Shown piece by piece: positions 1-13,500 of a DNA stretch of 64,000 bases (position 1 is its first letter; each line of letters opens with the position of its first letter). Both the position numbers and the translations under genes were made by a program. The notes under the pieces are model-generated. The model made no database searches. It had not been told where the DNA came from and was given only the letters and a program-made list of their open reading frames with translations. The DNA is from Sanderia malayensis (taxonomy: Eukaryota > Cnidaria > Scyphozoa > Semaeostomeae > Pelagiidae): contig RQOL01000531.1 in NCBI GenBank assembly GCA_013076295.1, positions 434,001 through 498,000 of the forward strand, given 5' to 3'.

Positions 1-140
1 CTGGATTAAAGAACACCATGCGACCAATTGAAGCAATAAATCTTCAAATCTAGTTCAACACATCAAGACTCAAGACATCAATACTTTTTTATTCTAAGAA
101 TGAATATACGATATCTTGATTTGAATTTATACGTTTGTAG

Positions 141-1536
141 AGGAAAGTGAACGTGAAATAGAATTCTATTCTAAGCTTGGACTTCCAGTTCCAGAACATA
201 AGAATTTTGGTGGGTGATATTTATGTTACCTTTTTCTTACTTTTACATTAACATTATATTTGAAATTATTTCTGATGCTTTTAAATTTTCTTTCCGGTGT
301 ACAGAAAATTTTCTAAATTAAACTATATGCATATGAATTTTTCTACTTCAGAAATTTCTAAGTAAAATTATTCCTGTTTATTCAGACCACTTTCTCTTGT
401 AGAGCCTGAAAATATCGTATCAGAAGGAGATGGTGAGACAGCTAATTTGCCTCAGACAGACGCAAAGGAGGAATGTGAAAAGCCAACTGCCATTAACAAT
501 CAAGAAGAGCACATTGCACTTTGCCTTGAGTATGATAGGTAATTTCTATATTCATTCTAAAATATTTTCAACTTTGATTCATCTATTTCATTTTCAATTA
601 TTTAATAGGTACTTGTTTTAATTTGATAGTTTTTGTTTGTTCTTACTTATCAGATAGTTGATTCAATCCAGCTATTGTAGTATATTCAGATACCTTCTCT
701 GTATTGTGTTTTTTAACTGTAACTAACTTTGTCAATTATTTTTCAGGCCAAAAGATCCAAAGAAGATACTTAAGGTTTTTTGTGATGTTTTCTACCTTAT
801 TAAAGTCAAAACTCCATGACTAAATCAAAAGTTTCGGGTTGTGTATAAAGCCAAGGTTAAAAGGGTAGGGTATAATAGGGTATAATCATAATGGTATAAT
901 TTTATAACAAACTAAAAACCCTTTCCCTTGGAATGCTTTATTGAAAATTTGTAAGTCAACCAAAAATTGTTTGTTGCTCTTTACATCATCATTTCTTGAA
1001 AGCTTTTGAAAAATAAGATTTTTATTTCATCTTTCAGCCTCTAAAGAGAAAATATTTGAAATGTTCATCATATGCAACAGTTGGTCACATAAAAAAGTTC
1101 ATATCTGGTAAGCTTAAACTGAAAAGTTGCAAAGAGGTTGATGTCTTGTGCAATGATGAAATATTGGGAAAAGATCATACTCTGAAATTCTTAAGTGTGA
1201 CAAGATGGAAACTTAAGGTGAGCTGGTTGATATAGCATCTGAAGCCAAGTTATTTTTCATTGTACCATGTTGTTTTGAGATTCAAGTAAAATAGTTGTTG
1301 AATAGTATGAAACATCAGTATCAGCTGATTTAGAAAACAGAATGCAGAAAATTAATACTTATGCAAAATGTAATATGTATGGATGTATGGATTATAGCAA
1401 AATGTATGGATTCTTCTGACCATACTGTATATCTCAATCCTGTGGATGCTTTTGTCAGTTAAACATTCTCCTTTTTACTTTCTAGACAAAGCCATTACTA
1501 CTTCACTATCGTCCTAAAATAGAACTTTATCACTAG
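141..1536 (+). CDS. PCGF3/5-like: PCGF3/5-like Polycomb group RING finger protein, 3' part
   Basis: Exons 141-213, 386-538, 747-774 (a 28-bp microexon), 1038-1217 and 1486-1536 join in phase and end in TAG; the 5' part lies before the window. The 161 codons include an EREIEFYSKLGLPVPEH segment and an EEHIALCLEYD segment typical of the region between the RING finger and the C-terminal domain of PCGF3/PCGF5. They then give a complete RAWUL (ubiquitin-like) domain containing DEILGKDHTLKF, VTRWKLK and LLLHYRPKIEL, the closest match being vertebrate PCGF3/5. Family knowledge: PCGF proteins pair with RING1 in variant PRC1 complexes that monoubiquitinate histone H2A in the nucleus, and RAWUL is the partner-binding module. 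The RING itself cannot be checked here. The donor at 214 (GTGATA) was preferred over GTGGGT because only it keeps the frame. Confidence 0.93.
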
Positions 1537-3809
1537 TATTCATTTCATAGTAAGTTTTTCCAAATACTTTAATGCAATGTAAATAATCATAAATGTTTCT
1601 TCAATATTAGTTAAGCAACATATATATCTATCTACATTTTATTACACTGCACAATTTGTTGTTTAACACTGCACAACTTGTTGTTTATTGTTGTGTGCAT
1701 TGTGTACACCTTGATTGGTCAGTGTGTTCATGCTTTGAATATGTGCACTTTTTATCAATTTTATATTATTATCAAATAATTTCAAATCTCAATGAACATT
1801 CTTTTATATACCATTTATTCTTATTTAATTTTTAAATTATCTGTTTTGTATATATTTTCAAATTGATGTACCTCGTTAATTGATAGCTTTTTACACCGAC
1901 TTTATTCTACTACTCCCAAGTTTGCTTTCAAGCCATTTAGAGCCACGTCTTAAGGAATGACAAAATTGATAATTGATGCTTTTGCACAGTTATATTAGTA
2001 AACCACTATACAACGTCTTCAAGAACTTTTATTTTACTAGCTCATGTTCTATTTTACCGTATTTCTTTGATTAAGCGCCTCCATTACCAATAAGCACTCC
2101 CCCGAATAAGCGCCTCCTAAAAATTGCTTCAGTTTATAAGCACCCCAGAGTGTACCTGATCGAGCAATTGATTTTTGCTAAATGAAGGACAGGCAATTGA
2201 AGCTTTGAGGTCTACGATACCTGTTCTTAAGAAAAATTCTTAACATATAGTGCACGTTCGCCAATGTCAACGCTGCCACGAAGTGGCAAGATGGGTCTAA
2301 AGTAGTTTTGACCACACTCTTTTTGCAAAGGACCTGTCTTATTCTTATTTTCGCAAGAAGTGAAAAAGAGTGGGGAAGCAGAAGCATTAGCACTTTAAGT
2401 AAGCTTGATAAAAAACAGAGAATTAATTTGTGCAATTAATCATGCGCAATATAGTTCCCAAAACACTATTTTTAAGTTTAGCACTTTTGGATGGATTTAT
2501 AGCCAGATCGTCAAGAAAAAAAGCCGTGCATATTAAAATCAAATGATATATTTCCTACAGATAAAAATTAACAACATTTTGTTGTTAATTTAACATTTTT
2601 CGTTGTCAATTAACAACATTTTTGTTGTTAACTTTTCACCAAGACCACGACGTTTCTTTCTTAATTTTTCTAAAGCCTGGCACTGAGGAAACACTTCATT
2701 TTATATGATTGAATTGTAATCTGCTTTGCTCCGGATCTTTGCAGCAATTATTAGATTGATTGGTTCAGTTTTATTGTCTGAAGCTTTACTTGCTTCCTTC
2801 TGTCCGGTTTGACAACAGAACTGTGCATGTGCCGGTCTTGTCCGATTTCGGTCAATTGAGATGTAATCAATCACGGCCACAGAGTCCGGCCCGGCCCCAG
2901 CCACACGCTTATTTTTTTTGTTATTCTTCTAGAGCTATTGTTAAATTTTCGCTCTGGCTTAAGAAGAACAGGGACGTCGGCGTAGAAAACAATTCGATCA
3001 CGATAACAAATCATATCCTGAGGAGAAGTAAGGTTTGCAAAATTTTAATTTGTTTTTGATAAATAGATTTTAAAACCACAATTTCTGTAAGAACGGGCGA
3101 GTACCTAATAAAATGTTGGATGTAACATTTAGGCCAGAGAAAAGTCACGAGAGCTCAGTTTGCTTAGGTATAGACTGTTTATATGTGCAGTCATTTTTTG
3201 TCATGGATCCTCCCTTAACTCTACTCGCAAAACAATAATCTTATGCGCTTCGCACGAATTAGATAACTATTCTTGTCGTTGTTTTCGACCTGATCTCCAT
3301 TTTAATTTCCTAACGTATTTACGGCTGGAAGTTTATTTTTCACTCACTCGAATCTCGCACCTCGAAAATTTACGCCACTCGTACACTGCGTACGAAAACA
3401 AAAACCTTTCAACTGTGCGTGCCCAATCTCTTACCGTAAATTCTATTTCAAGCCCCCCTCTCAATTAAGCCCCCTTTATCAAATTAGCCCCCCTTTTCTG
3501 CCTAAAAATCAGGAAAGCCTTTAAATGTTTGCATTTAAGTTGATATTTCAGTCTTATTATGCTTCAGTGCAATAAAATACAACTCTAAAAATAACTCAAT
3601 AAGTCCACAGTCAGATCAGGACCAAGTTTATCACTACAAGTTGCAACACGGACTTGGTTTCAAAAACTTTGGGGGCTGTCACACCATCCCCCCTCATTTG
3701 TACCCCTGTCGGCAGTGGCAATTTCTGCTGTATATGTTAGATTTGACGCTGGTTAGTTGTATTAAGTGTAAAGAAACAGGAATCATAATAATATGGGGTC
3801 TACTGAATA

Positions 3810-4211
3810 CACGTTTTTTTTTTATAAGAAACCTGGCTCAAGGCCTAGTAGTAAAAGTTTCTTAATTTTTAGCCACATTTTAGTTCTAAAAGTTTCTTAA
3901 AAGTTTCTTAACTTAATGAACAAAGTTGTAGTGAAAACGAAGAAAAAAACGTGAATGTGGCAAAATATTAGTATCATAACAAAGAAAAATCGTCAATGCG
4001 AAAAATCGTCATGTGGAGCCGACAATGTTATGCTTTGCACATAAAACATACTTACTGTAGTTGACATTTGTTAAATCCGTAAAGGGAAAACGTGTTTCCG
4101 AAATTTCTAATGTTTCTTAGATATTTCCTTGTAGTTCTAAAAGTTTCTTAAATTTTAGGGCGTCTAGATCTAGGTTTCTTATAAACCGGTTTCTTATAAA
4201 AAAAAAACGTG
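3810..4211. mobile_element. MITE, CACGTTTTTTT-type, copy 1
   Basis: A 402-bp element starts CACGTTTTTTTTTTATAAG and ends with the inverted counterpart (CTTATAAAAAAAAAACGTG). It is flanked on both sides by TA (3808-3809 and 4212-4213), as expected for TA-target DNA transposons. It has no coding capacity. The word GTTTCTTA or its complement occurs about eight times inside, including twice at each end (TTTCTTATAAACCGGTTTCTTATAA). A near-identical copy sits at 11848-12236, which supports a mobile origin. Superfamily beyond TA targeting is not determined. Confidence 0.8.
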
Positions 4212-5211
4212 TATGTCTCAAATAATGGGGCCCACTTTTATTTGTTTGTAGAATACAACAACAAATCTACTTTGATGGTGTCCGTTGTTACTTAATAGAT
4301 CTCTGTGATGTTAACATATTGATTTCATCCAAAGTGAACCACCCCATAAGGCCAATTTAATTCAACCATGGCTACCAATGGTAGGAACATGGGATGCTTA
4401 GATTTTCTTCTCCAACTCCTTTCCTTTTTTGTGTCCCCTAAATATGAAACACAGAGCTCCTCACACCCCTGATGATACAGGTTTCTTCAAATCATGTCAC
4501 TTTAGTAGCATACAGAGCTTAATACAACATTGAGACAGCTAAGACCAACTAATCTTTCAAAGTTTGATTTGTAACAAAATTGTATAAGGCAAAGGCACAA
4601 AGAAATATATCATCTTGTAATTATTATGTGATAATTTAATCTCCATTAATTTCAGATCTCTTCCCCATTTAGATATATAATTTATTGAGTATTTTTAGCA
4701 GTGGTGAATTGTTTTGAAACATGTGACCACAAATTATTCCATATAGTCAGGTTCCTGCTTTGCTAATAAATTATTAATGCGTTGATAAGAAATAATTGAA
4801 GTTCCAGAAACCACCCATCAATATTACTTGTGACCTGCCTTGAAAAGGAGGCAGGTAATGGCCAACAAAGGTTTTCATGAATAATCTCCTTGACTAGGAG
4901 GGAACTATGACAACTATGATCAATATACAATTACAGGATGTTTTGTGCCGTTTCGTGATAATAAAGAATAATAATAATTTTAATAGATGATTTTTACAGC
5001 CATGAAACGTCAGAAACATTTAAGATTTTGCGAATATGACGCATGTCACTCGTAGTAACCAGGCTGGTTTATTCTAACGTGTAAGTGATAACAAATTGCT
5101 AGAAGCAACTTATGGCTGTTGTAGGTTTTAGGTTACTTTCCCATAATGTCAAGTTATAAATTTTCATAGAAATCCATGAAACAATGCAAGTAATTAACGA
5201 GCGCCTATTAA

Positions 5212-5358
5212 CTAGGTCGAGTGTCGCCACCTAATTTTAGCCTTTGTTGTTTCGTTGTACTTTGTCAGAATCAGAACGTGCCCTCTCTCTCTGATGGCTT
5301 CCCGAAAATAGTTACGGTCTTCAGCTGTCATTCCTGCTTTGGGAATAGAGTCGAACAC
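5212..5358 (-). other. Orphan terminal-exon candidate
   Basis: On the minus strand a GATATTGCAG acceptor is followed by 48 codons of protein-like sequence (VFDSIPKAGMTAEDRNYFRE at the start, a GHVLILTKYN stretch later) and then TAG. Composition is balanced and charged, unlike the AT-rich chance frames around it, and less AT-rich than its surroundings. I find no convincing upstream exon between here and 10.5 kb and recognise no family. It may be the last exon of an unlocated minus-strand gene, a relic, or chance. Confidence 0.25.
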
Positions 5359-6304
5359 CTGCAATATCAATTATATATTTTCAATTTCTGTTAAACTCTA
5401 ATTTTTATAAGAAGCTATTTGTTTTTATATTCCAACCACTTCTCTTTGAGGTAAGGAAAGTAGGATGGCTGTTCCATTTCCAAGTGTAATAAAAACGTTG
5501 TATGTATGTTTTTGTCCAAATAGAACCATAAAAGATTTCGTGCTCAAACGTTAAGAATTAAAGGCCGACACCTGAACAAACCGGTCTTACTTTGTATAGA
5601 AAGACATGTTAATAATACTATTATGAGAAAACGATTGCATGATTATTGTTATCCCCGGAGCAAAGTCTCATTTTGAGGACTAATTGTTGGGCCCTGCATA
5701 GTGTTCTAGTGTCATACAACCCGTAAATAATTCTGCGTAACACAACCTTCACGTACTCGTAACCAGGCTCGTTACGTATAACCTAACTTATCTACCTAGT
5801 TAGTTTCGTATTTATTCATTCATCTGCTCCCGTTTGTTCGCTTTCGTTTATTCATTCTTGCTCGTTACATCAAATTCTGTTTATTGTTCAGTATGATTGT
5901 TGTGCATATATTTGAATTTATCGTGGTTGTGTTGTTTTGTTCTTTACATCACCCATTTCTCGGTTGTAGGTTGATCTGTTTAACATATCACGATCAAAAT
6001 AGCTTTGAGTTTTACAGAAACGTTAAGATAATTGGATAAGCAAAGATTATAAGTGGCGTTAGAAGGTCACTTGTGAAGTTTCTTAAAGGGATCCTATTCA
6101 AGTGTTTATCAAACTATGTAAGCGGTCGCTGACACCGTTAAGACCAATAATGAGGGCCACAGAAAACAAGAGAATCGAATGCACCATAGAAAACGATTTA
6201 GATTTGTTTAAATATACGAAGCCATTTCAGATTTTATGTCACCAAAAGTTGTAGATTTAACCTAGCTTTTGAAGAAGAGACATTTTGGCCTGGTTTTCTT
6301 AATA

Positions 6305-6446
6305 CCGTCTTTTTTATGAGAACCAGGGCTCAGATGTTCTTATTTTTCTATTGTTCTAAACAATGGACTATTGTTTTCTCTATTGTTCTCCATTTGAAAT
6401 CGAGCCTCAGTGTTCTTATAAAGTGTGTTCTTATAAAAAAGGAGTG
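6305..6446. mobile_element. Short MITE related to the CACGTTTTTTT group
   Basis: A 142-bp element flanked by TA (6303-6304, 6447-6448). The left end reads TCTTTTTTATGAGAACCAGG and the right end GTTCTTATAAAAAAGGAGTG, with the same layout as the 402-bp MITE, including a paired terminal word and a GGCTCA segment after the left end. The repeated internal word here is GTTCTTA rather than GTTTCTTA. Confidence 0.6.
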
Positions 6447-9400
6447 TATTGTGGGGTGCGTGCCTTTGGTTGTGCATCCTGTTTCAAAGTTCCTCATGTG
6501 AGGATTTTACTTGTTTATAGAAATCGAAATTAACCCTGTATTTATTGCTTCCCGATTGCACTATTGCTGTGGTACATGTTGCGATTTGTTTACAAGCATG
6601 TCCATATGCATCGCATTTTTCATACATCAAAAACATATGCATCTCATTTTTCGTAGCATCCTTCTGCCTAGTTTTCGTTGTATTCTGTTAATTGAATTTC
6701 ATTGTTCACGATTCTCAATTTCTTTGCTCATTAGCAATTCACTTCAATCAAAGCTCATTAAATTATGCAGATACCAGCGGTGCATTTCCCATTCAAGGTG
6801 GTTATTGACGTGCAAAGTTTTCAATTTATCTGCGAACATCTTTTAATAACTTGTGGTTTTCGTTGCTGTCTTTAAATCATGCATGGTATATACGTTGTTG
6901 TGCTTAAATCGAATATTCACTAGATATCCGATAAAGTTAGAAATAGCAGATTCGCAAGTGGATGTTTTGTAAGCGCGGAGATTTGAAGGAATTACTGGCC
7001 TTGTTTTTGCTATTTCACGTACTATTTTTATCTCATTGCATATATTTTAAAAGGTGAGCTTGCATTATTGGATTATTCTGCTTGCATCATCCGTCTATTC
7101 ATTTATTGTTTATCAAACACTTCACGTATTAATGCTCGATTTCAATTTGCCTAACTATTTAGCTAAATCAGACAGTACCTGCTTTGGCTTCAGTGCGTGC
7201 ATCACAGATGTTTTGTGCATGACCATTCGCGATAATAATTGCTTCAATTCGCTCGAGCCCGTCGTGATAACTATTATTGTATTTTCTTTGTCACTAAAGA
7301 GAAAACGCAATTTTAGATTGTGTATCGAACACAATTTTGTTGTTGTGGATGCAAGACATGAAGCAACCAGCGCCGGGGAAATTTCATAGCGAATTGTTTA
7401 TTAATGTACTTGAAGGGATATGGCAGGGGTGATAGTTTAGCTATTTTCAACTACAATGTAGATTGTATGTAGCGACAACAAGTTTCCATATATACGCATA
7501 TTTTTATAAGCAAGTTCAGCTCAGGCTCTATTGAAAATTGCTTAAAAGCTGCTTAATTTTTCTCCGTGTCTCTTTGAAATAAAACTTGTAAAAATTAAGC
7601 CATAGGGTATTGTTGCAAAAATTACTCTACCCCACCTTCAGTGAGCTATCGAGACAATGTTACAGCGAATCCACAGTGTACGGACACTTCTTCTCAAAAC
7701 GGTCATCTCAGTTCATCAAAGCGTTTGTTTTTATCCGTCAAAGCCTTCACCGACAGGTCATATGGCCGCATGATTTTGTTCATGCTTATTTTCTCAACGG
7801 ATTTTTATAAAGGAAGATTTAGGTTTTCAGAATCTGCCAGGTGACGTTTTGAAAATGCTTAGATTTCACGTGATCGATGACGTCATTCTCTTCAAAGCTT
7901 AGGTGTTTATTTAGTCGTAACTTTTTATTATTTGCTATTGCTCAATCGCAAAAGCTCGTTTGCACTCCTGTGTCATAGTTGAGCACCTTTTGGATGAAAC
8001 TATTTTATACATTCTTATGGTTATAATCCATTGCGTTTAACTAGTTATATTAGATTGCTTGGAATCCATTAAAAAATGTTTTCCATTACATTTTCAAAAA
8101 CTTCAATTATGACGTCATCTGAGGCCCCAGAAAGGGCTTTAACATTATGAAAAGGAAAGTGAACCCTTATTATATGGTGCCGGGTAAAGTTAGGGTTTGA
8201 GTGACTTTAACATTTGAAGTAACAGAATAGTTTATTCCTTTGTCAAAAAAGGAAATTAAAAGACTTCTATAGGTCAACATAAAAAATTGAAATCTTTTTC
8301 AAACAAAAATTGACAAATTTCTTGGTATTCACTGAGGCCATGTCGTGCACAAACAAAAGCCAATGGACTCTCTTCATAAGAATGGAAATGTTACAGTTTC
8401 TTCACTTTTCTTTAGCCTAGTATACTAAATTTTGAAAATTGTGTTTCTGAACATTAGCAAACTCTGGCAAATTGCTCAACGACTTTAATATGCTCCTCTA
8501 TATCTTATTTTGTTTCGCTATTTGTTCTTTGCATTTTCTGTTACATTTTCACGTTTGTTTTGTTCCTTGCTGTAGTAGCTATAACAATATATTTTGGATG
8601 CCTAGTGTTGATGCAGAAACAACTAATACCAATACAATCCAATAACACAACATTAACCAACGAAAACACATTCACTTGTCCTGGGTCTTTAGTCCTGGGT
8701 ACATAATCCTACGTCGTGGGTTCTCTTTTTTTGGTATGTCAAGTCAGAGCATTGCAAGCAGATGTTTGCTTTGCTAAAGTCCACGCACACGACCCTATAT
8801 GTGAGGCAATTCTATATTAAAGGCATTAATTAATATAAAGTTAATATAAAGAACAGCTACTTCTAGAATAAAAAAATTTCCATTTTCCATGCTAGTATGA
8901 TCTACGATCAACACAAAGGATGCTTAGATTTAATTTCAGCGGATGTCCATTCTTTTCATAATTATGTTCATCACAGTATTTAATTCATCTGTTTAACCTT
9001 AAAATCAAAATCTACATTGTATTGTTCAAGTGTAATCTCGCCCGTTTATTTTGGACATTTCATTGTGGTTTTTCTTACGTTGTAATTATCAGTCAGTTTA
9101 TCATTGGAATTCAAATAGTTCTTTACAACAACAACAACAACATTATTTATTTTTTCCTCATTATCATATGTTTTCATCCATCATTGAGCTCTACGATAAA
9201 CTGGAGGGACAACTCTGCTGTTTAAAATCGATTCTCTGTTTATATGATCGACATTTTAGCCCAATTTTACACTGCTTCAGACTTTTTTACCCATTTTGTC
9301 ACAGAATTTAATGAATAAATATATACGCTTTTGAAAGAATAGTTAAATGTTTAATGAGTCTGAATATTTTCTATTGCTATTTTTGAATTTCCATTGTTTA

Positions 9401-10569
9401 TCATTGAATGTTAAAAGAAACCTCAATATTGTTTTTAAGAATATATTCTTATGAACTGAAAAGTTCTTTTTGTACTGCCAAGACGGAGGGCATCCGGAAT
9501 AACTATTTGTATGGAAAAGCACCGTAGCACCGTTTATGTTGCAAAGGTGCTTTCCGTGCAAATGTCAAAGAAGGGCCTCCATCTCTGATTTTCGACTTCC
9601 CCTTCGGCGGATTCTAATTTGTTTATATATTTGAACAGAAACAAGCTGCTTTTCTGTTAGCCACCATCTGCACTACCTGTGTTGTGTGTAGTTTCTTGCT
9701 TTTTGCCGTTTAATTAAATACACTGTCGCTATCATTGCTTTCAAACTAGCGCCAGCTATTTTTGCCTGTTTGTATATTGAGTTGGATGCTTTTTTAATAA
9801 CAGGTTCGTATGTAGTTTAGTTTTTCAAAGTTCTTAAAAGCTTCTAAATAGGAACGACATTTCTTTTAGGCCTATGGTATAAAAGCAATGTATCTATTTA
9901 TGTTATGTATATTTTGGAGTTGAAGGAGAGTTGGCGTTAATTAAGGAAATGCTGCATTTAGGACTTTCTGTCATTAACCATTCGTGTGATCCAATTCGCT
10001 TTGCAGTTAAGTCTTGTTTTAGCTAATGAAAAATTGAGAGAATTTAGCACAATTGCTTACTTCGCGATCGCGAGCTCTTTGTCACCTGAAATTGTAGACC
10101 CATCGCAATTGGAAGACATTGAATTTTGACAAATTTAGAGATCACTTTTCTTGTTAATGTTTTTGTTGTAAGTTGACAATTCTATTTGCAAGCTATCATA
10201 TGCAAAATTCTTTCCTTACCTTGCGAAAGAACAATGTTGTTATTTCCTTCACCTTTCTTGAAAATCACCGTTCACTATTTATGCTGCTCCATCTCAGCAT
10301 TCACAATTTAATTTGAGTTTTGCAAGAAACATAGTTTATATTATATAATGTGATCATTGTTTGTATACTGCATTATATATTGTGTTATATATACACAACA
10401 TAACACACTGTAGCAATACATACTGCGTTATCTACTGTGTTTTCAATGCAATATACTGCATTGGGTTTTTTCGTATTATTTATACTGTTCTTGACTCATA
10501 TCAATGTTAAATTTCAGATGCTCGATAATTAATACCGTCTGCTAAAATCAGGCATTGAGGCTCGTCAGA

Positions 10570-13500
10570 ATGACTATTGCCCCATGCAGTGATGCTCACC
10601 CAGCGATAAAAGAACCACAAGAAAGTGTCACGTCACCTTACTCCAGCCAAAGCAACGTCAGTTCTCAAGAAAACCATATCGATGAGGATGACTCGAAATG
10701 CGGTTGGAGCAAATGCGAACTGGAGACCCTGCAAAAACTGAACACGCCGAAATGGTTCCTGTTCTTTTTGGTGTGCTTCTCTGCTGCACAAGGTTAGTTT
10801 TTACTCAAGTTATGTTATATATTATATATTATATATTATATATTATATATTATATATATACCATTTCTTCTGGGTAACAAAGCGAGGTGCCTACATAACA
10901 GAATACTCACCCATTTTTTTATGAGAAACTATGCAAATTCCTCGTACCAGAGTTCTTTAAGCCCTGTCCACACTACACAAACTAGCCCTAATTATGGCAC
11001 GAAAAGTTTGTTTGCAAGTTTCTTAACACCCAAACCTAATCTTCCATAATTTATTGTCCTTCTCTTTATCTTCGGTCACTGCCAAACACGAATTGGATAT
11101 AGAGCAGCAAAAAGAAATGCACATTCAATTGCAAACAACTAAAATAACTTTTAAAAATGTAACCAAATTGAACTAGGAACAAAAGAAACACCAAGATGCA
11201 AAGCCAAACACGTTAGAAGCACGTACGCGTTCATGGGCGTTCATATGAAAAAGGCAAGGCCTCACTTTATAAAATCTCACCCTGTCGGAAATATTTCATA
11301 AAAAATCTGTCAGTGAGTTGGGATTCGCTACAATTCTGTGGGAATGAAATGCGCCAGTTGTTTTTCTCGTTAAGACAATATAGAAAGTTTCTTAACTTTT
11401 TTGAGTCACACAAAATCTTCTACCAAACTTTCTTAAGTTTAGAAAATATGACCCTACGGTTTCTTATAAATGGTTTCTTATAAAAAATTAGGTGTAATCG
11501 AGTCCTTTTCTACAAAAAATCGTGTTTGTCTGTTTGTTTGCTTACGCCTGTCCGTTTGCAATAGACTTATCTGGTTAGCATTGTGGCACAAAAATTTAAT
11601 TGTTTCGTCCATTATTACCCTATTTTCATTTTGATTTGGAAATATTCATTGTTTCTCACCATATGTTCCACTTTATGTTTGCATGACAACTCGAGTATGT
11701 TGAGGCACGCTATTTGCCATACTCTTCACTGGATGGATGCACCCATTCCAACAAATCAAATGTTGTATGTTTTATTCTCATCCCAATTATATGCTATTGT
11801 GTCAAAGCAGCACACTTTTTAACAATGCTAACAGTTTGTATCTTGTACACGTTTTTTTTTATAAGAAACCTAGCTCAAGGCCTAGTAGTAAAAGTTTCTT
11901 AATTTTTGGCCACATTTTAGTTCTAAAAGTTTCTTAAAAGTTTCTTAATTTAATGAAAAAAGTTGCAGTAAAAACGTGGATGTAGCAAAATATTAGTATT
12001 ATAACAAAGAAATATCGTCAATGCGAAAAATCTTCACGTGGAGCCGACAATGTTATGCTTTGCACATAAAACATACTTACTGTAGTTGACATTTGTTGAA
12101 TCCGTAAAGGAAAAACGTGTTTCCGAAATTTCGAATGTTTCTTAAATATTTCCTTGTAGTTCTAAAAGTTTCTTAAATTTTAGGGCGTCTAGATCTAGGT
12201 TTCTTATAAACCGGTTTCCTATAAAAAAACAACGTGTATATTATATACTATATCTAATACTGTGATATTACTCCATTGATTAATTAGTGTTACACGGGGT
12301 ATTTTCTCGGATGCGAACAAGAATTGGAAAGTTGTATTTTGTGGCCCAAATTAATCCAGTTAGCCTGGTTTGATTATTCAGCTGTTCTGCCTAAGTAATT
12401 TGAATTTCCACCCAGCTGCTTAATCCTCCTTTCCTTGTCTAATTCCTCGGTTTAAGTCTAAATTTATCAATCATTTACATTTCACATAAGTAGACAACTG
12501 AAAATAGCTAAATCCCCAGGATATACAAAGAGTCATATCTTGTTTGTAGATATGAGTGTGGTGAAGACCTGGAAACGGTTACGTATATTGTAATGTTTCG
12601 GTAGAAGGGCAGAAGCAGAGAGATTCCAACCTTAGTTGAATAGTATACATAAGATAATGATAAAAAAAACCTATTTACAGTTGATTCAATTTGAAAGATT
12701 ATAAGAGTGTGGGGCCTGGATCCGACCTAAGGAAGATCTTTACAACAATGTATTCCAAAAGTAGCACTTGTAGGCATTTCTTAGCGTGTCAAGTGTTGTA
12801 CAAGTGCTGCATAGCAGAGCTTTACGAGCCTGTTTTTGAGCAAAGCCAGCTCGGGTAGACGTGCCTGCCAGTTTAAGCGAGATCTCATCTGCATGAAAAT
12901 TCATGGTGAAGAGTGTGCTGTTTATTAGTAATTAATTTTGAGTTGATTAGTAATTAATTTATTTTATTGATTTACAGATGTGCTGCATGTATTTTATTTT
13001 ATTTTTCAAGGTATGATTGTACAAGGATTCACAAATGTTGGTCTGTCGACCTTGGAAAAGCAGTTTAAACTTTCAAGCAAAGAATCCGGTACAATCGTAG
13101 CTGCCAAAGAAATCTCCTCGCTTATTCTCATCGCCTTCTTGAGCTACTACGGTAGTTTTGGACACAAGCCCAAGTACCTGGCGACCGGGGCACTGATAAC
13201 CGCGTTCGGCAGTTTACTATATGTCTTGCCGCATCTTCTCATTGGTAAGTACATACCGGACAAGGATGCCAACATGTTTGAAAACCGAGATGTTTGTTTT
13301 TCGAGTGGTGCTTTGAACGGTACGCTAGAAGATGCTCGCTGCCAGATATTAGGCCAATCGGAGTGGTATTACATGTTCGTATTCATTTTGGCCAAGTTGT
13401 TGCTTGGTGCTGGTACGGCTCCGCTCTTCACTCTCGGTGCAGCATACATTGATGAAAATGTCAAGCCTAAAGTAGCGCCCATATATCTCGGCATATGGTA

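Larger units (their letters stand above)
1537..10569. other. Gene-poor region between PCGF and SLCO
   Basis: No open frame here looks like a conserved protein; the longest are AT-rich chance frames. Recognisable content: a repeat-like segment at about 2050-2160 with several AAGCGCC/AAGCACC words after an ACCGTATTTCTTTGATT stretch; a palindromic cluster at 2560-2640 built from repeated TAACAAC/GTTGTTA words; runs of AAGCCCCC/TAGCCCCC at 3450-3500; MITEs at 3810-4211 and 6305-6446; an orphan exon candidate on the minus strand at 5212-5358; half of a related MITE near 7500-7570; and a short CAA run at about 9125-9141. The 3' untranslated part of PCGF must lie at the left edge and the SLCO promoter at the right edge, but I cannot place either. 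Confidence 0.5.

Noticed and set aside
7054..7389. 111-codon plus-strand ORF upstream of SLCO
   Set aside because: Ile/Phe/Ser-rich chance-like frame with no recognisable motif or gene context; the similar frame at 6511-6846 is rejected for the same reason.
11714..11937. Short plus-strand frames ending in KPSSRPSSKS-like sequence
   Set aside because: They run into the MITE at 11848 and read through its terminal repeat; the same tail appears at 3641-3865 at the other copy.
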